From assembly GCA_002011425.1 (NCBI GenBank), contig MTNJ01000031.1, positions 1-50,780 of the forward strand: a stretch of 50,780 bases of DNA. The letters run 5' to 3'. Below, one piece after another: positions 20,813 through 30,869 of this stretch; within the stretch, counting starts at the first letter, position 1, and each line of letters begins with the position of its first letter. The DNA comes from Candidatus Acetothermia bacterium JdFR-48 (GTDB lineage: Bacteria; Bipolaricaulota; Bipolaricaulia; Bipolaricaulales; Bipolaricaulaceae). The translations under genes were made by a program, and so were the position numbers. The notes under the pieces were generated by a model. The model saw nothing but the letters and a program-made list of their open reading frames with translations, searched no databases and was not told where the DNA came from.

Positions 20813-23307
20813 TGGAGTTCTTCGCGCTGGATCTCGAGACCACGGGGCTCGACCCCAAGCGGGACGAAATCCTGGAGATAGCCTGGGTGCGGTTCGCCGA
20901 GGGAAAGCCCCGGGAGCGTTTCCAAACTTTGGTGCGGGTGACGTTCCTCCCCAAGGAGGTGGAAGAACTCACCGGGATCTCCGCGGAGAGGTTGCGGCGG
21001 GCCCCCTCCCTTGGAGAGGTATTGCCCGAGGTCCTGGACAGACTTTCGGACAAGGTGGTGGTGGCCCATAACGCTCCCTTCGACCGGGCTTTCCTGGAAG
21101 AGGCGGCGAGGAGACTCGATATCCAACTTCCCTTGATTTATTGGGTGGACACACTATCTCTCTCACGTCTCATCTGGCCGGAGCGGGATAGCCATGCCCT
21201 ATCAGCGCTCAGGGAGAAACTTCGACTCGCCCCTCAAGGGGCACATCGTGCGCTCCCCGATGCCGAGGCCACGGGCTACCTCTTCCTCGAGGAGGTGGCC
21301 GCGTTCCAATTCCTCCCTGAGGGAACTCAAGAGCTCCTCCTGGGATGGCTCCCTGGGCCGGCCCGGGAGCTCCTCCGGGAGCCTCCGGAACCGTGGGGAT
21401 CAGCCAATGGGCAGCCCCTCATCGAGGAAATCTTCGAACTCCTCGAACGAAAGCTCCCCTCCTTCCACGTTCGGCCGACCCAGGTCGCCTACGCTTTCAC
21501 GGTGGAGCGTGCCTTGGAGGAAGGCGGGGTTTATCTCCTCGAGGCAGGGCCAGGAACGGGGAAGACCTACGGGTATTCCGTGCCGCTCCTCCTCTCCTTG
21601 GGGAAGCGACGGGCGGTGATCTCCACCCGCACCAAGGCCCTACAGGACCAACTCTGGCATCGGGACCTCCCCACCTTGAGAGAGACGCTCCGGGCCGACG
21701 TGTGCTTGGCGCTCCTCAAGGGTCGGGAAAACTACATCTGCTTGCGCCAACTCGAGCGGGAACGCGGTCTCTTCAGCCGGGAACTCTTACAGAGGGTGGA
21801 AGGGTGGCTCGAGGAAACCGAGACCTTCGAAGTGGGCGAGCTCTATCCCCTCCTTGGTGGATCTCCTGATGGCCCTGCTCTAATCGAACGCCTACGGGCC
21901 AGGCCCCGACGTTGTGCCGGGAGGGAATGTGCTTTCTTCGGTGAGTGTCCCTCACGGAGGGCCAGGCGCTTGGCTCAGGAGGCCCGTATCGTGGTGGTGA
22001 ACCACTCCCTCTTGGTCGCGGACTTTGTCGCCGGCGGGGCGCTGCTCGGACCATACGATTTCCTCGTGGCCGATGAGGCCCACGCCCTGCCGCGGGCGTT
22101 CCAAGAAGGCCTCACTCGCACGACATCTCCCGGCGAGGTGGTACGGCTCCTAGAGGAAGTGGAGACAACCCTCCCCCCAGAGCTCGTGCCCCGGCGGGAG
22201 CTGCGGGCCGCCTGGCGGGAGCTCACGCGGTTTCGGGAGAGGCTCGGGGGGGTTCTCCCCGAAGAACCGAGCTCCTTCTGCCACCGGGACGGACTCCGTT
22301 TCCTCTCCCTCGCACAGGACCTCATTTGGAAGCTCGTCGACCTCCGGAACGCTTTGGAAGATGCCGCGGACTCGGTCTCGGGCGAAGAAAGGGCTCTGGC
22401 CGAGGGAACGGCCACCGCACTGGAGAAAGCCGCGGGGGAGATGGAGTTCGTGCTTCAGGCCGGGGACTCGCGCTACGTTTTCTGGAGCGAGCGGGCACCC
22501 GATCCTCGATTTCACGCCACCCCACTCGACTTCGGGGAGATGCTCGCCGAGGAGTTCTGGGGGAGATTTCCCGGCGCGGTCCTCACTTCGGCCACCCTTT
22601 CCGTGCGTGGTCGGGCGGACTTCCTCTTGCGGGAGCTCGGGGTAGCGCGGGCTTTCCACCGAGTTTTCCCGGGAAAACTCTCGTCTCCCAGGGCGGCGGC
22701 GTTCCTCCTCGAGTTCTTGCCCCATCCGGATGGGGACGAGTTCGTGGAGCAGCTCTCTTGGCTCCTCGAGGAGCTTCACGAGCGGCTTGGTCGGAAGACC
22801 CTGGCACTTTTCACCTCCCGGCGGATGCTCCGGGCAGTTGAGGAGCAGCTACGAGGGGTCACCGTAATCTCGCAGCTCTCCCACGGCGATGCTGCCCGAG
22901 CGATAGAGCTCTTCCGCAACGCACCCGCGCCGGCCCTGCTTTTGGGCCTGGACACCTTGTGGGAGGGAGTGGATTTCCCCGGAGAGGAACTCGAGATCCT
23001 CGTGGTCGCACGCCTCCCTTTCCCTAACCCTATAGACCCAGTGGTCCGGGCGAAGGAGAGACGTCTGCGGGAGCAAGGCTTAGACCCCTTCTTTGAGCTA
23101 TACCTGCCCCAAGCGGTGCTCAAGCTTGCACAGGGGGCGGGGAGGCTCCTGCGGGGCCCCGAGGATCGAGGGGCGGTGATCATCGCCGACCGCCGCATCG
23201 TCGCTAAGCCCTACGGAGAGGCGTTTCGGGCCAAACTCTCCCTCCCCCTGCGGAAAGCATCCTCCTTTGAAGAGCTTTTCTTTGCCCTGGAGGAGCTCTT
23301 TCGGTAA
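20812..23307 (+). CDS. dinG: DinG-type helicase with N-terminal DnaQ-like 3'-5' exonuclease domain
   Basis: DinG proteins are superfamily 2, XPD-like helicases that unwind R-loops, forks and other structures. The 831 residues have an exonuclease domain (about 1-165) with Exo I DLETTG, Exo II AHNAPFD and Exo III HRALPDAEAT. The helicase follows, with Walker A GPGTGKT (near 243), the DEAH box VADEAHAL and C-terminal motifs DTLWEGVDFPG and GRLLRG. Cys310, Cys368, Cys373 and Cys379 are spaced like the XPD iron-sulfur cluster. The exonuclease-DinG fusion is known in Firmicutes (the Staphylococcus form degrades DNA). The gene lies within a tight cluster and is followed by proS after 11 nt. Confidence 0.93.
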   Translation: MEFFALDLETTGLDPKRDEILEIAWVRFAEGKPRERFQTLVRVTFLPKEVEELTGISAERLRRAPSLGEVLPEVLDRLSDKVVVAHNAPFDRAFLEEAARRLDIQLPLIYWVDTLSLSRLIWPERDSHALSALREKLRLAPQGAHRALPDAEATGYLFLEEVAAFQFLPEGTQELLLGWLPGPARELLREPPEPWGSANGQPLIEEIFELLERKLPSFHVRPTQVAYAFTVERALEEGGVYLLEAGPGTGKTYGYSVPLLLSLGKRRAVISTRTKALQDQLWHRDLPTLRETLRADVCLALLKGRENYICLRQLERERGLFSRELLQRVEGWLEETETFEVGELYPLLGGSPDGPALIERLRARPRRCAGRECAFFGECPSRRARRLAQEARIVVVNHSLLVADFVAGGALLGPYDFLVADEAHALPRAFQEGLTRTTSPGEVVRLLEEVETTLPPELVPRRELRAAWRELTRFRERLGGVLPEEPSSFCHRDGLRFLSLAQDLIWKLVDLRNALEDAADSVSGEERALAEGTATALEKAAGEMEFVLQAGDSRYVFWSERAPDPRFHATPLDFGEMLAEEFWGRFPGAVLTSATLSVRGRADFLLRELGVARAFHRVFPGKLSSPRAAAFLLEFLPHPDGDEFVEQLSWLLEELHERLGRKTLALFTSRRMLRAVEEQLRGVTVISQLSHGDAARAIELFRNAPAPALLLGLDTLWEGVDFPGEELEILVVARLPFPNPIDPVVRAKERRLREQGLDPFFELYLPQAVLKLAQGAGRLLRGPEDRGAVIIADRRIVAKPYGEAFRAKLSLPLRKASSFEELFFALEELFR

Positions 23308-23318
23308 CCTTGGGGCAC

Positions 23319-25043
23319 ATGGCCTACGTCAGATGGTCTCGGTATTTGCTCCCCACGTGGAAGGAGGAGCCGGCCGAGGCGGAGATCCCTTCCCACCGGC
23401 TGATGCTCCGGGCGGGCCTCATCAGGAAGGTCGCCTCGGGCGTCTATGAATTCCTCCCCTTCGGGTACCGGGCCCTCAAGAAGGTCGAACGCATCGTCCG
23501 GGAGGAGATGGACGCCATCGGCGCGCTCGAGATGAAGCTCCCGGTACTTCAGCCCGAGGAGCTCTGGCGTCGTACCGGCCGCTGGGAGGACTTCGGTCCG
23601 GAGATGTTCAAACTTACCGATAGAAAAGGTCAAGGGTTCGCCCTCGGACCCACCCATGAGGAAATCATCACGGAGCTTGCGGCCCGGGAGATAAGCTCCT
23701 GGCGCGATATGCCTCTCGTCCTCTATCAGATCGGCGAGAAATACCGCGATGAGATTCGCCCTCGCTTCGGGGTGATGCGGGCCCGCGAATTCCTCATGAA
23801 GGACGCCTACAGTTTTCACGTCACTTGGACGTCCCTTGAGGAGACCTACCGCGATATGTACATCGCCTACTCTCGGATCTTCACCCGTTGTGGATTGGTC
23901 TTCAAGGCAGTGGAAGCACCCACCGGTGTCATGGGGGGGAACATCTCCCACGAGTTCATGGCCATCGCGGACACGGGGGAGGATGAGATCGCCCTGTGCG
24001 CTTCCTGTGGCTACGCCGCCAACCGCCTGGTAGCCCACACCGAACCCCCATCCCCCCCGCCCGGGGAAGAGCGTCCCATGGAGCTCGTCGCGACCCCAAA
24101 CGTCCGTACAGTGGAAGAGCTCGTCTCGTTCCTCGGGGTGAATCCGGCCCAAATTGTGAAGACCTTTCTATATGTAGGCCGTGAGGGTGCCATGGCGGTT
24201 CTCGTCCGCGGAGACCAGGAGCTCGAGGAGACGAAGCTCTTCCAAGCGAAGGGTGACCCCACCCTCCGGCGCGTGGATGATCCGGAGGAGGCAGAACGGC
24301 TGTCCGGTGCACCGTTCGGGTTCCTTGGACCCATCGGGCTCTCGGTCCCCATCTGGGCCGACGAGGCAGTGCGAGATTTACCCACAGCGGTGGTGGGCGC
24401 GAACAAGTCAGGATATCATTACATCGGTGCCAAGGCGGGCCGGGACTTTCGGGTCGATAGATACCTCGATCTTCATCAGGCTCGCGATGGCGATCCCTGT
24501 GGCCACTGCGGGACCCCCCTCCGAATCCGAAAGGGAATTGAGGTTGGCCAGATCTTCCAGCTCGGGACGAAGTACTCGGAGGCATTAGGGGCAACGTTCC
24601 TGGACAGGGACGGGGAGGAGAAGCCCATCATCATGGGGTGTTATGGGATCGGGGTCTCGCGGATTCTGGGCGCGGTGATCGAGCAACACCACGACGAAGA
24701 GGGGATCATCTGGCCCTTGGAGATCGCGCCTTTCCAGGTATTGATCGCCGTATTGCGGCCCGACATCGGGGCGCAGATGGAGCTAGCAGAGCGGCTGGCG
24801 ATGACCCTGGACCAGCAGGGTCTCGAGGTACTCCTCGACGACCGCGACCGCTCTCCCGGGGAGAAGTTCCACGACGCAAAGCTGATCGGGATTCCGGTGT
24901 TATTGGTCATCGGTCCCAAGGCACTCAAACGCGGCGTGGTCGATGCTGAACGGCGTCGCGACGGAGCCAAGACCACTTTCGCCGCGGCCGAGGAGGCTGT
25001 GGTCCGCGGCGTACGAGAGTTCCTCCGTTCAGAGCTCATTTGA
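23319..25043 (+). CDS. proS: Prolyl-tRNA synthetase, bacterial type with editing domain
   Basis: The enzyme charges tRNA-Pro. The 574-residue length and the inserted YbaK-like editing domain (about residues 235-380, with IVKTFLYVG and GPIGL) define the bacterial form. Visible class II motifs are SGVYEFLPFGYRALKKVERIV (motif 1 area), KYRDEIRPRFGVMRAREFLMKDAYSFH (motif 2) and CYGIGVSRILGAVIEQ (motif 3). The C-terminal anticodon-binding domain includes GLEVLLDDRDRSPGEKF. ATG 23319 is preferred over TTG 23310 because the family begins close to MxYVRWSRYL. It is the last gene of this cluster: a promoter follows at 25040. Confidence 0.95.
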   Translation: MAYVRWSRYLLPTWKEEPAEAEIPSHRLMLRAGLIRKVASGVYEFLPFGYRALKKVERIVREEMDAIGALEMKLPVLQPEELWRRTGRWEDFGPEMFKLTDRKGQGFALGPTHEEIITELAAREISSWRDMPLVLYQIGEKYRDEIRPRFGVMRAREFLMKDAYSFHVTWTSLEETYRDMYIAYSRIFTRCGLVFKAVEAPTGVMGGNISHEFMAIADTGEDEIALCASCGYAANRLVAHTEPPSPPPGEERPMELVATPNVRTVEELVSFLGVNPAQIVKTFLYVGREGAMAVLVRGDQELEETKLFQAKGDPTLRRVDDPEEAERLSGAPFGFLGPIGLSVPIWADEAVRDLPTAVVGANKSGYHYIGAKAGRDFRVDRYLDLHQARDGDPCGHCGTPLRIRKGIEVGQIFQLGTKYSEALGATFLDRDGEEKPIIMGCYGIGVSRILGAVIEQHHDEEGIIWPLEIAPFQVLIAVLRPDIGAQMELAERLAMTLDQQGLEVLLDDRDRSPGEKFHDAKLIGIPVLLVIGPKALKRGVVDAERRRDGAKTTFAAAEEAVVRGVREFLRSELI

Positions 25044-25068
25044 CAGCGAAGTTTCCACGCGCTATACT
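25040..25068 (+). promoter_or_regulatory. Consensus promoter of the rho-murA operon
   Basis: TTGACA (25040-25045) and TATACT (25063-25068) are exactly 17 nt apart. This is the best promoter in the window. It begins at the proS stop and would start RNA near 25075, with AGGAGAT ahead of the ATG at 25097. Seven genes to 31946 follow without a clear terminator. Confidence 0.85.
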
Positions 25069-25096
25069 TCAATAACCGTTTCAGGAGATCATCCTC

Positions 25097-25735
25097 ATGA
25101 AAGTTTCAGCCATCATCCCGGCCTTTAACGAGGCCGAACGCATTGGCGCTGTTATCGAACCTCTCTTGGACGTCCCCCAGGTGGACGAGATCATCGTCGT
25201 AGACGATGGTTCCTTTGACGACACCGCCCAAGTGGCACGAGGTTTTGGGGTCAAGGTGATAAAGCTTCCTGAAAATAGGGGCAAAGCGCTGGCGCTTGAT
25301 GCTGGCGTGAAAGAAGCCAAGAACGATTTCCTCCTTTTCCTGGACGCAGACCTGATCGGGCTTAGACCCTCACACGTGCAGAAGCTCCTTTCAGCGTACG
25401 CCGAAGGAGGGGCGGACATCGTGATAGGAATTTTCAAGGAAGGCCGTGCAGCGACAGATATTTCTATGAAGATCGCTCCCTTCCTCTCCGGACAACGGGT
25501 ATTACACCGCCGTATATGGGAACGGGCGCGAAAAGCGTTGGATGAGGATACTTCCTTCGGCGCCGAGATTGCCCTCACCAAGGCCGCGTTGAAGGAAGGC
25601 TGGAAACATCGGCGTGTCCACTTGGAAGGAGTTTCCCACGTGCGTAAAGAGGAGAAACGGGGGTTCCGTGATGGCCTGCGGGACAGATTTCACATGTATC
25701 GTGACATCCTGCGAACCCTCTTCCGCAAGCTTTGA
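25097..25735 (+). CDS. Family 2 glycosyltransferase
   Basis: GT-A fold enzymes move a sugar from a nucleotide donor to a lipid, protein or sugar acceptor. The 212-residue protein begins AIIPAFNEAERIGAVI and has VVDDGSFDDT, NRGKALALDAG and the metal-binding FLDADL (about residue 86). The C-terminus is short, basic and lacks membrane helices. The dolichyl-phosphate-mannose synthase or glucosyl-3-phosphoglycerate synthase type is possible, but no donor can be named. It is the first gene of the operon with rpiB, rho and murA, which suggests a role in envelope or glycan building. Confidence 0.88.
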   Translation: MKVSAIIPAFNEAERIGAVIEPLLDVPQVDEIIVVDDGSFDDTAQVARGFGVKVIKLPENRGKALALDAGVKEAKNDFLLFLDADLIGLRPSHVQKLLSAYAEGGADIVIGIFKEGRAATDISMKIAPFLSGQRVLHRRIWERARKALDEDTSFGAEIALTKAALKEGWKHRRVHLEGVSHVRKEEKRGFRDGLRDRFHMYRDILRTLFRKL

Positions 25736-25755
25736 CCTGAAAAGAGGGTGAGAAC

Positions 25756-26202
25756 GTGAAGATAGCCATCGGCGCAGACCATGCCGGTTACTATCTGAAA
25801 GAAGCGCTGCGGGAGGGTATTTTGGCGGATTACGAGACTTTGGATTTTGGTACCTACTCGCCGGAACGCACTGACTATCCCTTTTATGCCTTCGCCGTCG
25901 GCGAAGCAGTGGTGGGGGGAAAGGCCGACTTTGGGATCCTGATATGTGGTACCGGGATTGGGATGTCTATAGCTGTTTCCCGTGTCCCTGGCATTAGAGC
26001 TGCCCTGTGTACCAATGTCTATATGGCCAAGATGGCACGAGCCCACAACGATGCGAACATCCTCTGTCTTGGGGGGAGGGTGATAGGGGTGGGCCTCGCC
26101 GAGGAGATCGTGCAGGCCTTCCTCTCGACGTCGTTTGAGGGGGGGCACCACGCGCGTCGTTTGGAGCTTCTCGACCGAGGACCCCAAAGGAATGGGGGGT
26201 GA
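25756..26202 (+). CDS. rpiB: Ribose-5-phosphate isomerase B
   Basis: RpiB interconverts ribose-5-phosphate and ribulose-5-phosphate in the pentose phosphate pathway. The 148-residue protein has IGADHAGYYLKEAL, the phosphate loop CGTGIGMSIAVSRVPGIRAA with the catalytic Cys region, LCTNVYMAKMARAHNDANIL and LGGRVIG, all typical. The GTG start follows AGAGGGTGAG. The last codons overlap the rho start (GTGATG). Some LacAB allose isomerases look alike, so the sugar is inferred from the family norm. Confidence 0.93.
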   Translation: MKIAIGADHAGYYLKEALREGILADYETLDFGTYSPERTDYPFYAFAVGEAVVGGKADFGILICGTGIGMSIAVSRVPGIRAALCTNVYMAKMARAHNDANILCLGGRVIGVGLAEEIVQAFLSTSFEGGHHARRLELLDRGPQRNGG

Positions 26203-27464
26203 TGGAAGTGGAACTCACAGAAATCCGCAGCAAGCCCCTGGATGAACTCCTGAAGCTCGCTCAGGAGCTCGGCTTGGACGGAACGGGTGAGATGGGGCTC
26301 TATGAGCTCCAGCTTGCTGTAATGCGTTCCCTGGCGGAGAAAGAAGAACTTTACGCCGAGGGTATCCTGGAGATCGTCACCACCGACAGCGCCAACTTCT
26401 TCGGCTTCTTACGTGACAAATCCTGCCTCCCCTCCCGTTATGACGTCTACGTCTCTCCCTCCCAGATTCGGCGCTTCAATTTGAAGAACGGCGACGTCGT
26501 GCGCGGACTTGTACGTCCCCCGAAGAACGGTGAGAAGTACTTTGCCCTCCTGCGGGTAGATCTTGTGGACGGGAGAGACCCCGAGGAGGTGCGCAAGCGC
26601 CGCGACTTCCATGAGCTCACCCCCCTACACCCGAATGAACTGTACATCCTGGAGCACGATCCAGACGAAATCTCGACCCGGATGATCGATCTCTTTGCCC
26701 CCATTGGCAAAGGCCAGCGCGGCCTCATCGTCTCTCCTCCCAAGGCGGGGAAGACCACTTTGCTCAAACACATTGCTCAAGGTATTGAAACAAATTATCC
26801 TGACGTAAAGCTTTTGATCCTCCTTGTCGCCGAGCGACCCGAAGAAGTCACCGACTTCAAGCGCTCGGTCAAGCGGGCCGAAGTCGTCGCGGCTACCTTT
26901 GATATGGAACCCCACCACCACACTCGAGTGGCGGAGCTTGTGACCGCCGAGGCCAAGCGGTTAGTGGAGGTGGGCTACGACGTGGTGATCCTGATGGACT
27001 CACTTACCCGCCTCGCCCGGGCGTATAACCTCTCCATCAATCCCTCCGGAAAGCTCCTCTCGGGCGGCATCGACCCCACCGCCCTCTACAAACCCAAGGA
27101 GTTCTTCGGTGCGGCTCGGAACATCGAGGAGGGAGGGAGCCTCACCATCATCGCTACTGCCCTGATCGACACCGGCTCGCGTTTGGATCAGGTAGTATTC
27201 GAAGAGTTCAAGGGCACAGGTAACATGGAGCTGGTGCTCAACCGAGACCTCGCTAACAAACGCATTTTCCCCGCCATTGACCTCCTTCAGTCCGGGACGA
27301 GAAAAGAGGAACTGCTTCTCGAGCCGGATGTCCTTCGCAAAGTCCACATTTTGCGGCAAGTAATTGCCAATATGGAGCCAGAGCAGGCGTTGCTGTTTAT
27401 TATGAACAAGATGAAACAGACCAAGGATAACAAACAATTCTTGGAGCTCATGAACAGTGAGTAA
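26202..27464 (+). CDS. rho: Transcription termination factor Rho
   Basis: Rho is a hexameric RNA helicase that ends transcription of untranslated RNA. The 420-residue protein has the N-terminal helical domain (1-50), the cold-shock-like RNA-binding domain (about 55-125, [18 protein letters not shown]), Walker [12 protein letters not shown] (near 178), [27 protein letters not shown] and the R-loop region [24 protein letters not shown] 26202 is chosen over GTG 26199 because it gives a TGATG overlap with rpiB. Rho-dependent ends may explain why few intrinsic terminators are seen in the window. Confidence 0.96.
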   Translation: MEVELTEIRSKPLDELLKLAQELGLDGTGEMGLYELQLAVMRSLAEKEELYAEGILEIVTTDSANFFGFLRDKSCLPSRYDVYVSPSQIRRFNLKNGDVVRGLVRPPKNGEKYFALLRVDLVDGRDPEEVRKRRDFHELTPLHPNELYILEHDPDEISTRMIDLFAPIGKGQRGLIVSPPKAGKTTLLKHIAQGIETNYPDVKLLILLVAERPEEVTDFKRSVKRAEVVAATFDMEPHHHTRVAELVTAEAKRLVEVGYDVVILMDSLTRLARAYNLSINPSGKLLSGGIDPTALYKPKEFFGAARNIEEGGSLTIIATALIDTGSRLDQVVFEEFKGTGNMELVLNRDLANKRIFPAIDLLQSGTRKEELLLEPDVLRKVHILRQVIANMEPEQALLFIMNKMKQTKDNKQFLELMNSE

Positions 27465-28311
27465 AGAGATCCTCATCGGACTCCTAATTCTCTTGGTGTT
27501 GCCCCTGGCGGTGGTCACCTCCATCTTCCAGGAGGAACCCGGGGCGGGGGCCGAGTTGGGAGGTCCCCTGGGAACCCCTTCTAGCGCCCCCTTCGTCAAT
27601 TACCGTGTCCTCCCCGGCGATACCCTGGCGAGCATCTCCCGCCGCTATGGCATTCCCATCGAGTATCTCCAGGCGAGCAATGAGATCGCCGATCCACGGG
27701 AGCTTCGCGCCGGTGAGGTCATCCTCCTCCCGCGGGGGGGCATCGTACATACGGTGAAAGAGGGCCAAGATCTTCACGACATCGCCAAATGCTACGGCGT
27801 AGATGAGTTCGAGATCATCGCCGCTAACGAGCTCGACGGACTTCCCCTCCCCGGGGAAAAGCTCCTTATCCCCAACCCCGAGACGATCCCCTGGCTCGAG
27901 GCCCTAAAGCTCGGCTGGAAACCGGACTCCAACTTTATTTGGCCTCTCCGAGGACGGCTCACTTCCCTCTACGGCCCCCGTACTCACCCCATCTACGGCA
28001 CCCCGGACTTCCATACCGGGATCGACTTCGGGGTACCCGAAGGCACTCCAGTACATGCCGCCGCGGCCGGCGTGGTGAGCTTTGCCGGCAGGCAGGGAGG
28101 GTATGGGATCCTCGTCGTGATCGAACACGCTGGCGGCTTCTCCACTTACTACGCCCACCTTTCCAAGGCCCTGGTAGAAGTGGGCCAGTTCGTGGAACAA
28201 GGCCAGATAATTGCCCTCTCCGGGAATACGGGCCTCTCCACGGGTCCCCATCTTCACTTCGAGATCCGTCGTTTTGGGAAACCCATAGATCCCCTGTCGT
28301 GGCTTCCGTGA
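27457..28311 (+). CDS. LysM-M23 murein endopeptidase with N-terminal membrane anchor
   Basis: Proteins of this type cut peptidoglycan cross-links or activate amidases during growth and division. Residues 5-23 form a signal or anchor helix. Two LysM modules bind glycan: about 48-92 (YRVLPGDTLASISRRYGIP, AGEVILLP) and 95-138 (HTVKEGQDLHDIAKCYGV). The M23 domain (about 165-280) has the zinc motifs HTGIDFGVPEG and PHLHFEIRR plus YYAHLS, so it should be catalytically active. The GTG start overlaps rho by 8 nt, and its stop overlaps the murA start. The next gene makes the first peptidoglycan-specific precursor. Confidence 0.92.
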   Translation: MSKEILIGLLILLVLPLAVVTSIFQEEPGAGAELGGPLGTPSSAPFVNYRVLPGDTLASISRRYGIPIEYLQASNEIADPRELRAGEVILLPRGGIVHTVKEGQDLHDIAKCYGVDEFEIIAANELDGLPLPGEKLLIPNPETIPWLEALKLGWKPDSNFIWPLRGRLTSLYGPRTHPIYGTPDFHTGIDFGVPEGTPVHAAAAGVVSFAGRQGGYGILVVIEHAGGFSTYYAHLSKALVEVGQFVEQGQIIALSGNTGLSTGPHLHFEIRRFGKPIDPLSWLP

Positions 28312-29552
28312 TCATTATTCGGGGAGGGCGGCCTCTCTCGGGACGGGTGGAAATTTCCGGGGCCAAGAACGCCGCTCTCCCCGCGATCGTGGCCTCCCTT
28401 CTTATCCCTGAACCCCTGGTCCTGAAACGAGTTCCAAGGCTCCTGGACGTTGAGACCCAGCTGGCACTCGTCGAGGCCTTGGGAAAGCAGGTGGAGCGTT
28501 GGGGCGATGTCATCACGATCCGAGGGGAGGCGAAGATTGCCACTGCACCGCGGGAGATCGTCTCCCGAATGCGCGCTTCTTTCCTGTGCCTCGGACCTCT
28601 GCTCGCGCGACTCGGGGAGGCGCACGTTCCCCTTCCGGGGGGTTGTGTCATCGGGGCCCGTCCCGTGGACCTGCACCTCTCAGGGCTCGAACGCCTCGGA
28701 GCCAAAATCCAAGTGGATGAGGGAGTGGTTCATGCCAGAGGAAAGCTCCACGGGGGGGAAGTGTGGCTGCGGTACCCCTCTGTGGGGGCGACGGAGCAGC
28801 TCCTCCTCGCCGGGGCCACTATCCCCACGAGGGTGGAGATCGTGAATCCTGCCCGAGAACCGGAGGTTATGGACCTCGGGAGACTTCTCGCTTCCATGGG
28901 TGCAGAGGTTGAAGTGCTCGAGGACCGGATCGTCATCCGGGGCGGGGGACTCCACGGAACTGAGCACGAGGTGATTCCTGACCGGATTGAAGCGGGGACG
29001 TACCTCCTCGCCGGGGCGATAACCGGGGGGGAAGTGGAGCTCATGGACGTGTGTCCCGAACACCTGACCGCCCTCATCGCCGAGCTAGAGGGGTGCGGGG
29101 TCGCGGTTCGCTGCGGCGAAAACGCGATTTCGGTCTTGGCACGGGAGAACTGGCTCGGGGCCGAGGTGGAGACCGCGCCGTACCCCGGCTTTCCCACTGA
29201 CCTCCAACCCCAACTTACCGCCTTTCTCACGCTAGCCCGAGGGCGCAGTATTATATGGGAAAGAGTCTTCGAATCGCGTTTCGGACACGTGGGGGAGCTC
29301 TTGCGCATGGGGGCGCGAATCACCCTGCAGGGACAGGCGATCATCGTAGAGGGGGTAGAGGAACTCCGGGGGACGGAGGTCGTCGCCACCGACATCCGTG
29401 CTGGAGCCGCGTTGGTCCTCGCTGGCCTTGCCGCCCGGGGTGAAACCCGGGTAAAGGGGTTGGAGCACCTCCTGCGGGGGTATGAGAATGTGGAAGAGAA
29501 GCTGGTCGGACTAGGGGCGAACGCATGGCTAGAAGAAACCAGCGCTACCTAA
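28308..29552 (+). CDS. murA: UDP-N-acetylglucosamine 1-carboxyvinyltransferase MurA
   Basis: MurA adds enolpyruvate from PEP to UDP-GlcNAc, the first committed step of peptidoglycan synthesis. The 414-residue protein has SGAKNAALPAIVASLL, the catalytic loop PGGCVIGARPVDLH (the Cys of fosfomycin-sensitive enzymes is present), SVGATEQLLLAGA, DRIEAGTYL, YPGFPTDLQPQ and RAGAALVLAGL. Start GTG 28308 overlaps the M23 stop (GTGA); GTG 28299 is also possible. The 3' end overlaps hflX by 28 nt. Confidence 0.95.
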   Translation: MIIIRGGRPLSGRVEISGAKNAALPAIVASLLIPEPLVLKRVPRLLDVETQLALVEALGKQVERWGDVITIRGEAKIATAPREIVSRMRASFLCLGPLLARLGEAHVPLPGGCVIGARPVDLHLSGLERLGAKIQVDEGVVHARGKLHGGEVWLRYPSVGATEQLLLAGATIPTRVEIVNPAREPEVMDLGRLLASMGAEVEVLEDRIVIRGGGLHGTEHEVIPDRIEAGTYLLAGAITGGEVELMDVCPEHLTALIAELEGCGVAVRCGENAISVLARENWLGAEVETAPYPGFPTDLQPQLTAFLTLARGRSIIWERVFESRFGHVGELLRMGARITLQGQAIIVEGVEELRGTEVVATDIRAGAALVLAGLAARGETRVKGLEHLLRGYENVEEKLVGLGANAWLEETSAT

Positions 29553-30868
29553 TCGAGGATTACCTGGGCCGTCGGGCACGTATCTACGGTGGGGAGCGCG
29601 CTATCCTCGTGGGAATCCTGCCGCCGGGGTTCGCGAAAGAGGAACGTGAAACATTCGAGGAACTCCGCTCCCTCGCCTATACCGCGGGGGTACTCGTCGT
29701 GGGTTACCTGATCCAACACCGCCGCCGGCCGGACCCCGCCACTTTCATCGGAAAGGGAAAGGCCGAGGAACTTCGTGATCTGGCGGCGGCCCTGGGCGCT
29801 GACACGGCTCTCTTCAACGACGAGCTCTCAGCGGATCAGGCACGTACCCTCGAGGAGATCACCGGTCTCAAGATTGTCGACCGGACTCAATTGATTCTGG
29901 ACATCTTCGCCCAGCGAGCCGGTACCAAGGAGGCGGAGCTCGCGGTGGAGCTTGCACAGCTTGAGTACCTCCTCCCGCGGCTGCGTGGTTGGGGTAAAGC
30001 CCTCACGAACCCCGGTGGCGGGATCGGGACCATGGGACCCGGCGAGACAAAGATGGAAATCGAACGCCGGAAAGTCAAACGCCGCATTCAGGTTGTCCGT
30101 CAGGCACTTGCGGAGGCGGACCGAATCCGCGAGGTGCGCCGGAAGCGCCGGACGTCAGCGCCCATCCCTCAAGTGGCCATCGTGGGCTATACGAACTCCG
30201 GGAAGTCCACCCTCTTCCGGCGCCTAACCGGCGAAGCCGTTCTCGTCGAGGATAGGCTTTTCGCTACCCTAGATACAAAAGTGAGAAAGATCGCCTTGGA
30301 CGAGGGGAAGTTCGTCCTCGTGAGCGACACCGTGGGGTTCATCCGGAAGCTCCCCCACCAGCTCATCCCCGCGTTCCGGGCCACCATGGAGGCCGCCCGC
30401 GAGGCCGATCTCCTCCTGAACGTCCTCGATGCCTCCTCACCCCATGTCCTGGAACACTTCCGTGCCGTGAAGAGGATACTCGCCGAGGAGGTGTTCACCC
30501 CAGATGAGCCAAGACCTCCGGTGTTACATGTGCTCAATAAGATTGACCTCGTGCAGGACGCACGGCAGGAGGCGATCCTCGAAGAACTCAAGCTCGAGGC
30601 CGGGTGTTATGCGGAAATCTCGGCCCGGCTCGGATGGGGGATTGACGAACTTCGGAACGCCATGGCGGAAGCGCTGAAGGGCCACTGGGTGGATCTTAAG
30701 GCCCTTATCCCCTACGAAAAAAGCGACCTCCTCGCCACGCTCGGGAGCCTCGGAAAGCTCGAGGTCCTGGGCGATCGGGACGGCGGGGTGTTGGTGCGTT
30801 TGGTCCTCCCCAGCACCGAACTCCCCCGCCTGCGACGGATACCGGGGATCGTCTTGATGGAGGCATGA
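29525..30868 (+). CDS. hflX: Ribosome-splitting GTPase HflX
   Basis: HflX binds the 50S subunit and dissociates stalled or heat-damaged ribosomes. The 447-residue protein has the N-terminal HflX domain (about 20-130, with VGYLIQHRRRPDPATFIGKGKAEEL) and the glycine-rich linker NPGGGIGTMGPGETKMEIERR. The G domain has G1 GYTNSGKST, G3 DTVGFIRKLPH and G4 NKIDLV. ATG 29525 lies within the end of murA, giving a 28-nt overlap, so the two are translated in different frames. It works beside tmRNA as a second ribosome-rescue route in this genome. Confidence 0.95.
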   Translation: MARRNQRYLIEDYLGRRARIYGGERAILVGILPPGFAKEERETFEELRSLAYTAGVLVVGYLIQHRRRPDPATFIGKGKAEELRDLAAALGADTALFNDELSADQARTLEEITGLKIVDRTQLILDIFAQRAGTKEAELAVELAQLEYLLPRLRGWGKALTNPGGGIGTMGPGETKMEIERRKVKRRIQVVRQALAEADRIREVRRKRRTSAPIPQVAIVGYTNSGKSTLFRRLTGEAVLVEDRLFATLDTKVRKIALDEGKFVLVSDTVGFIRKLPHQLIPAFRATMEAAREADLLLNVLDASSPHVLEHFRAVKRILAEEVFTPDEPRPPVLHVLNKIDLVQDARQEAILEELKLEAGCYAEISARLGWGIDELRNAMAEALKGHWVDLKALIPYEKSDLLATLGSLGKLEVLGDRDGGVLVRLVLPSTELPRLRRIPGIVLMEA

Positions 30869-30869
30869 G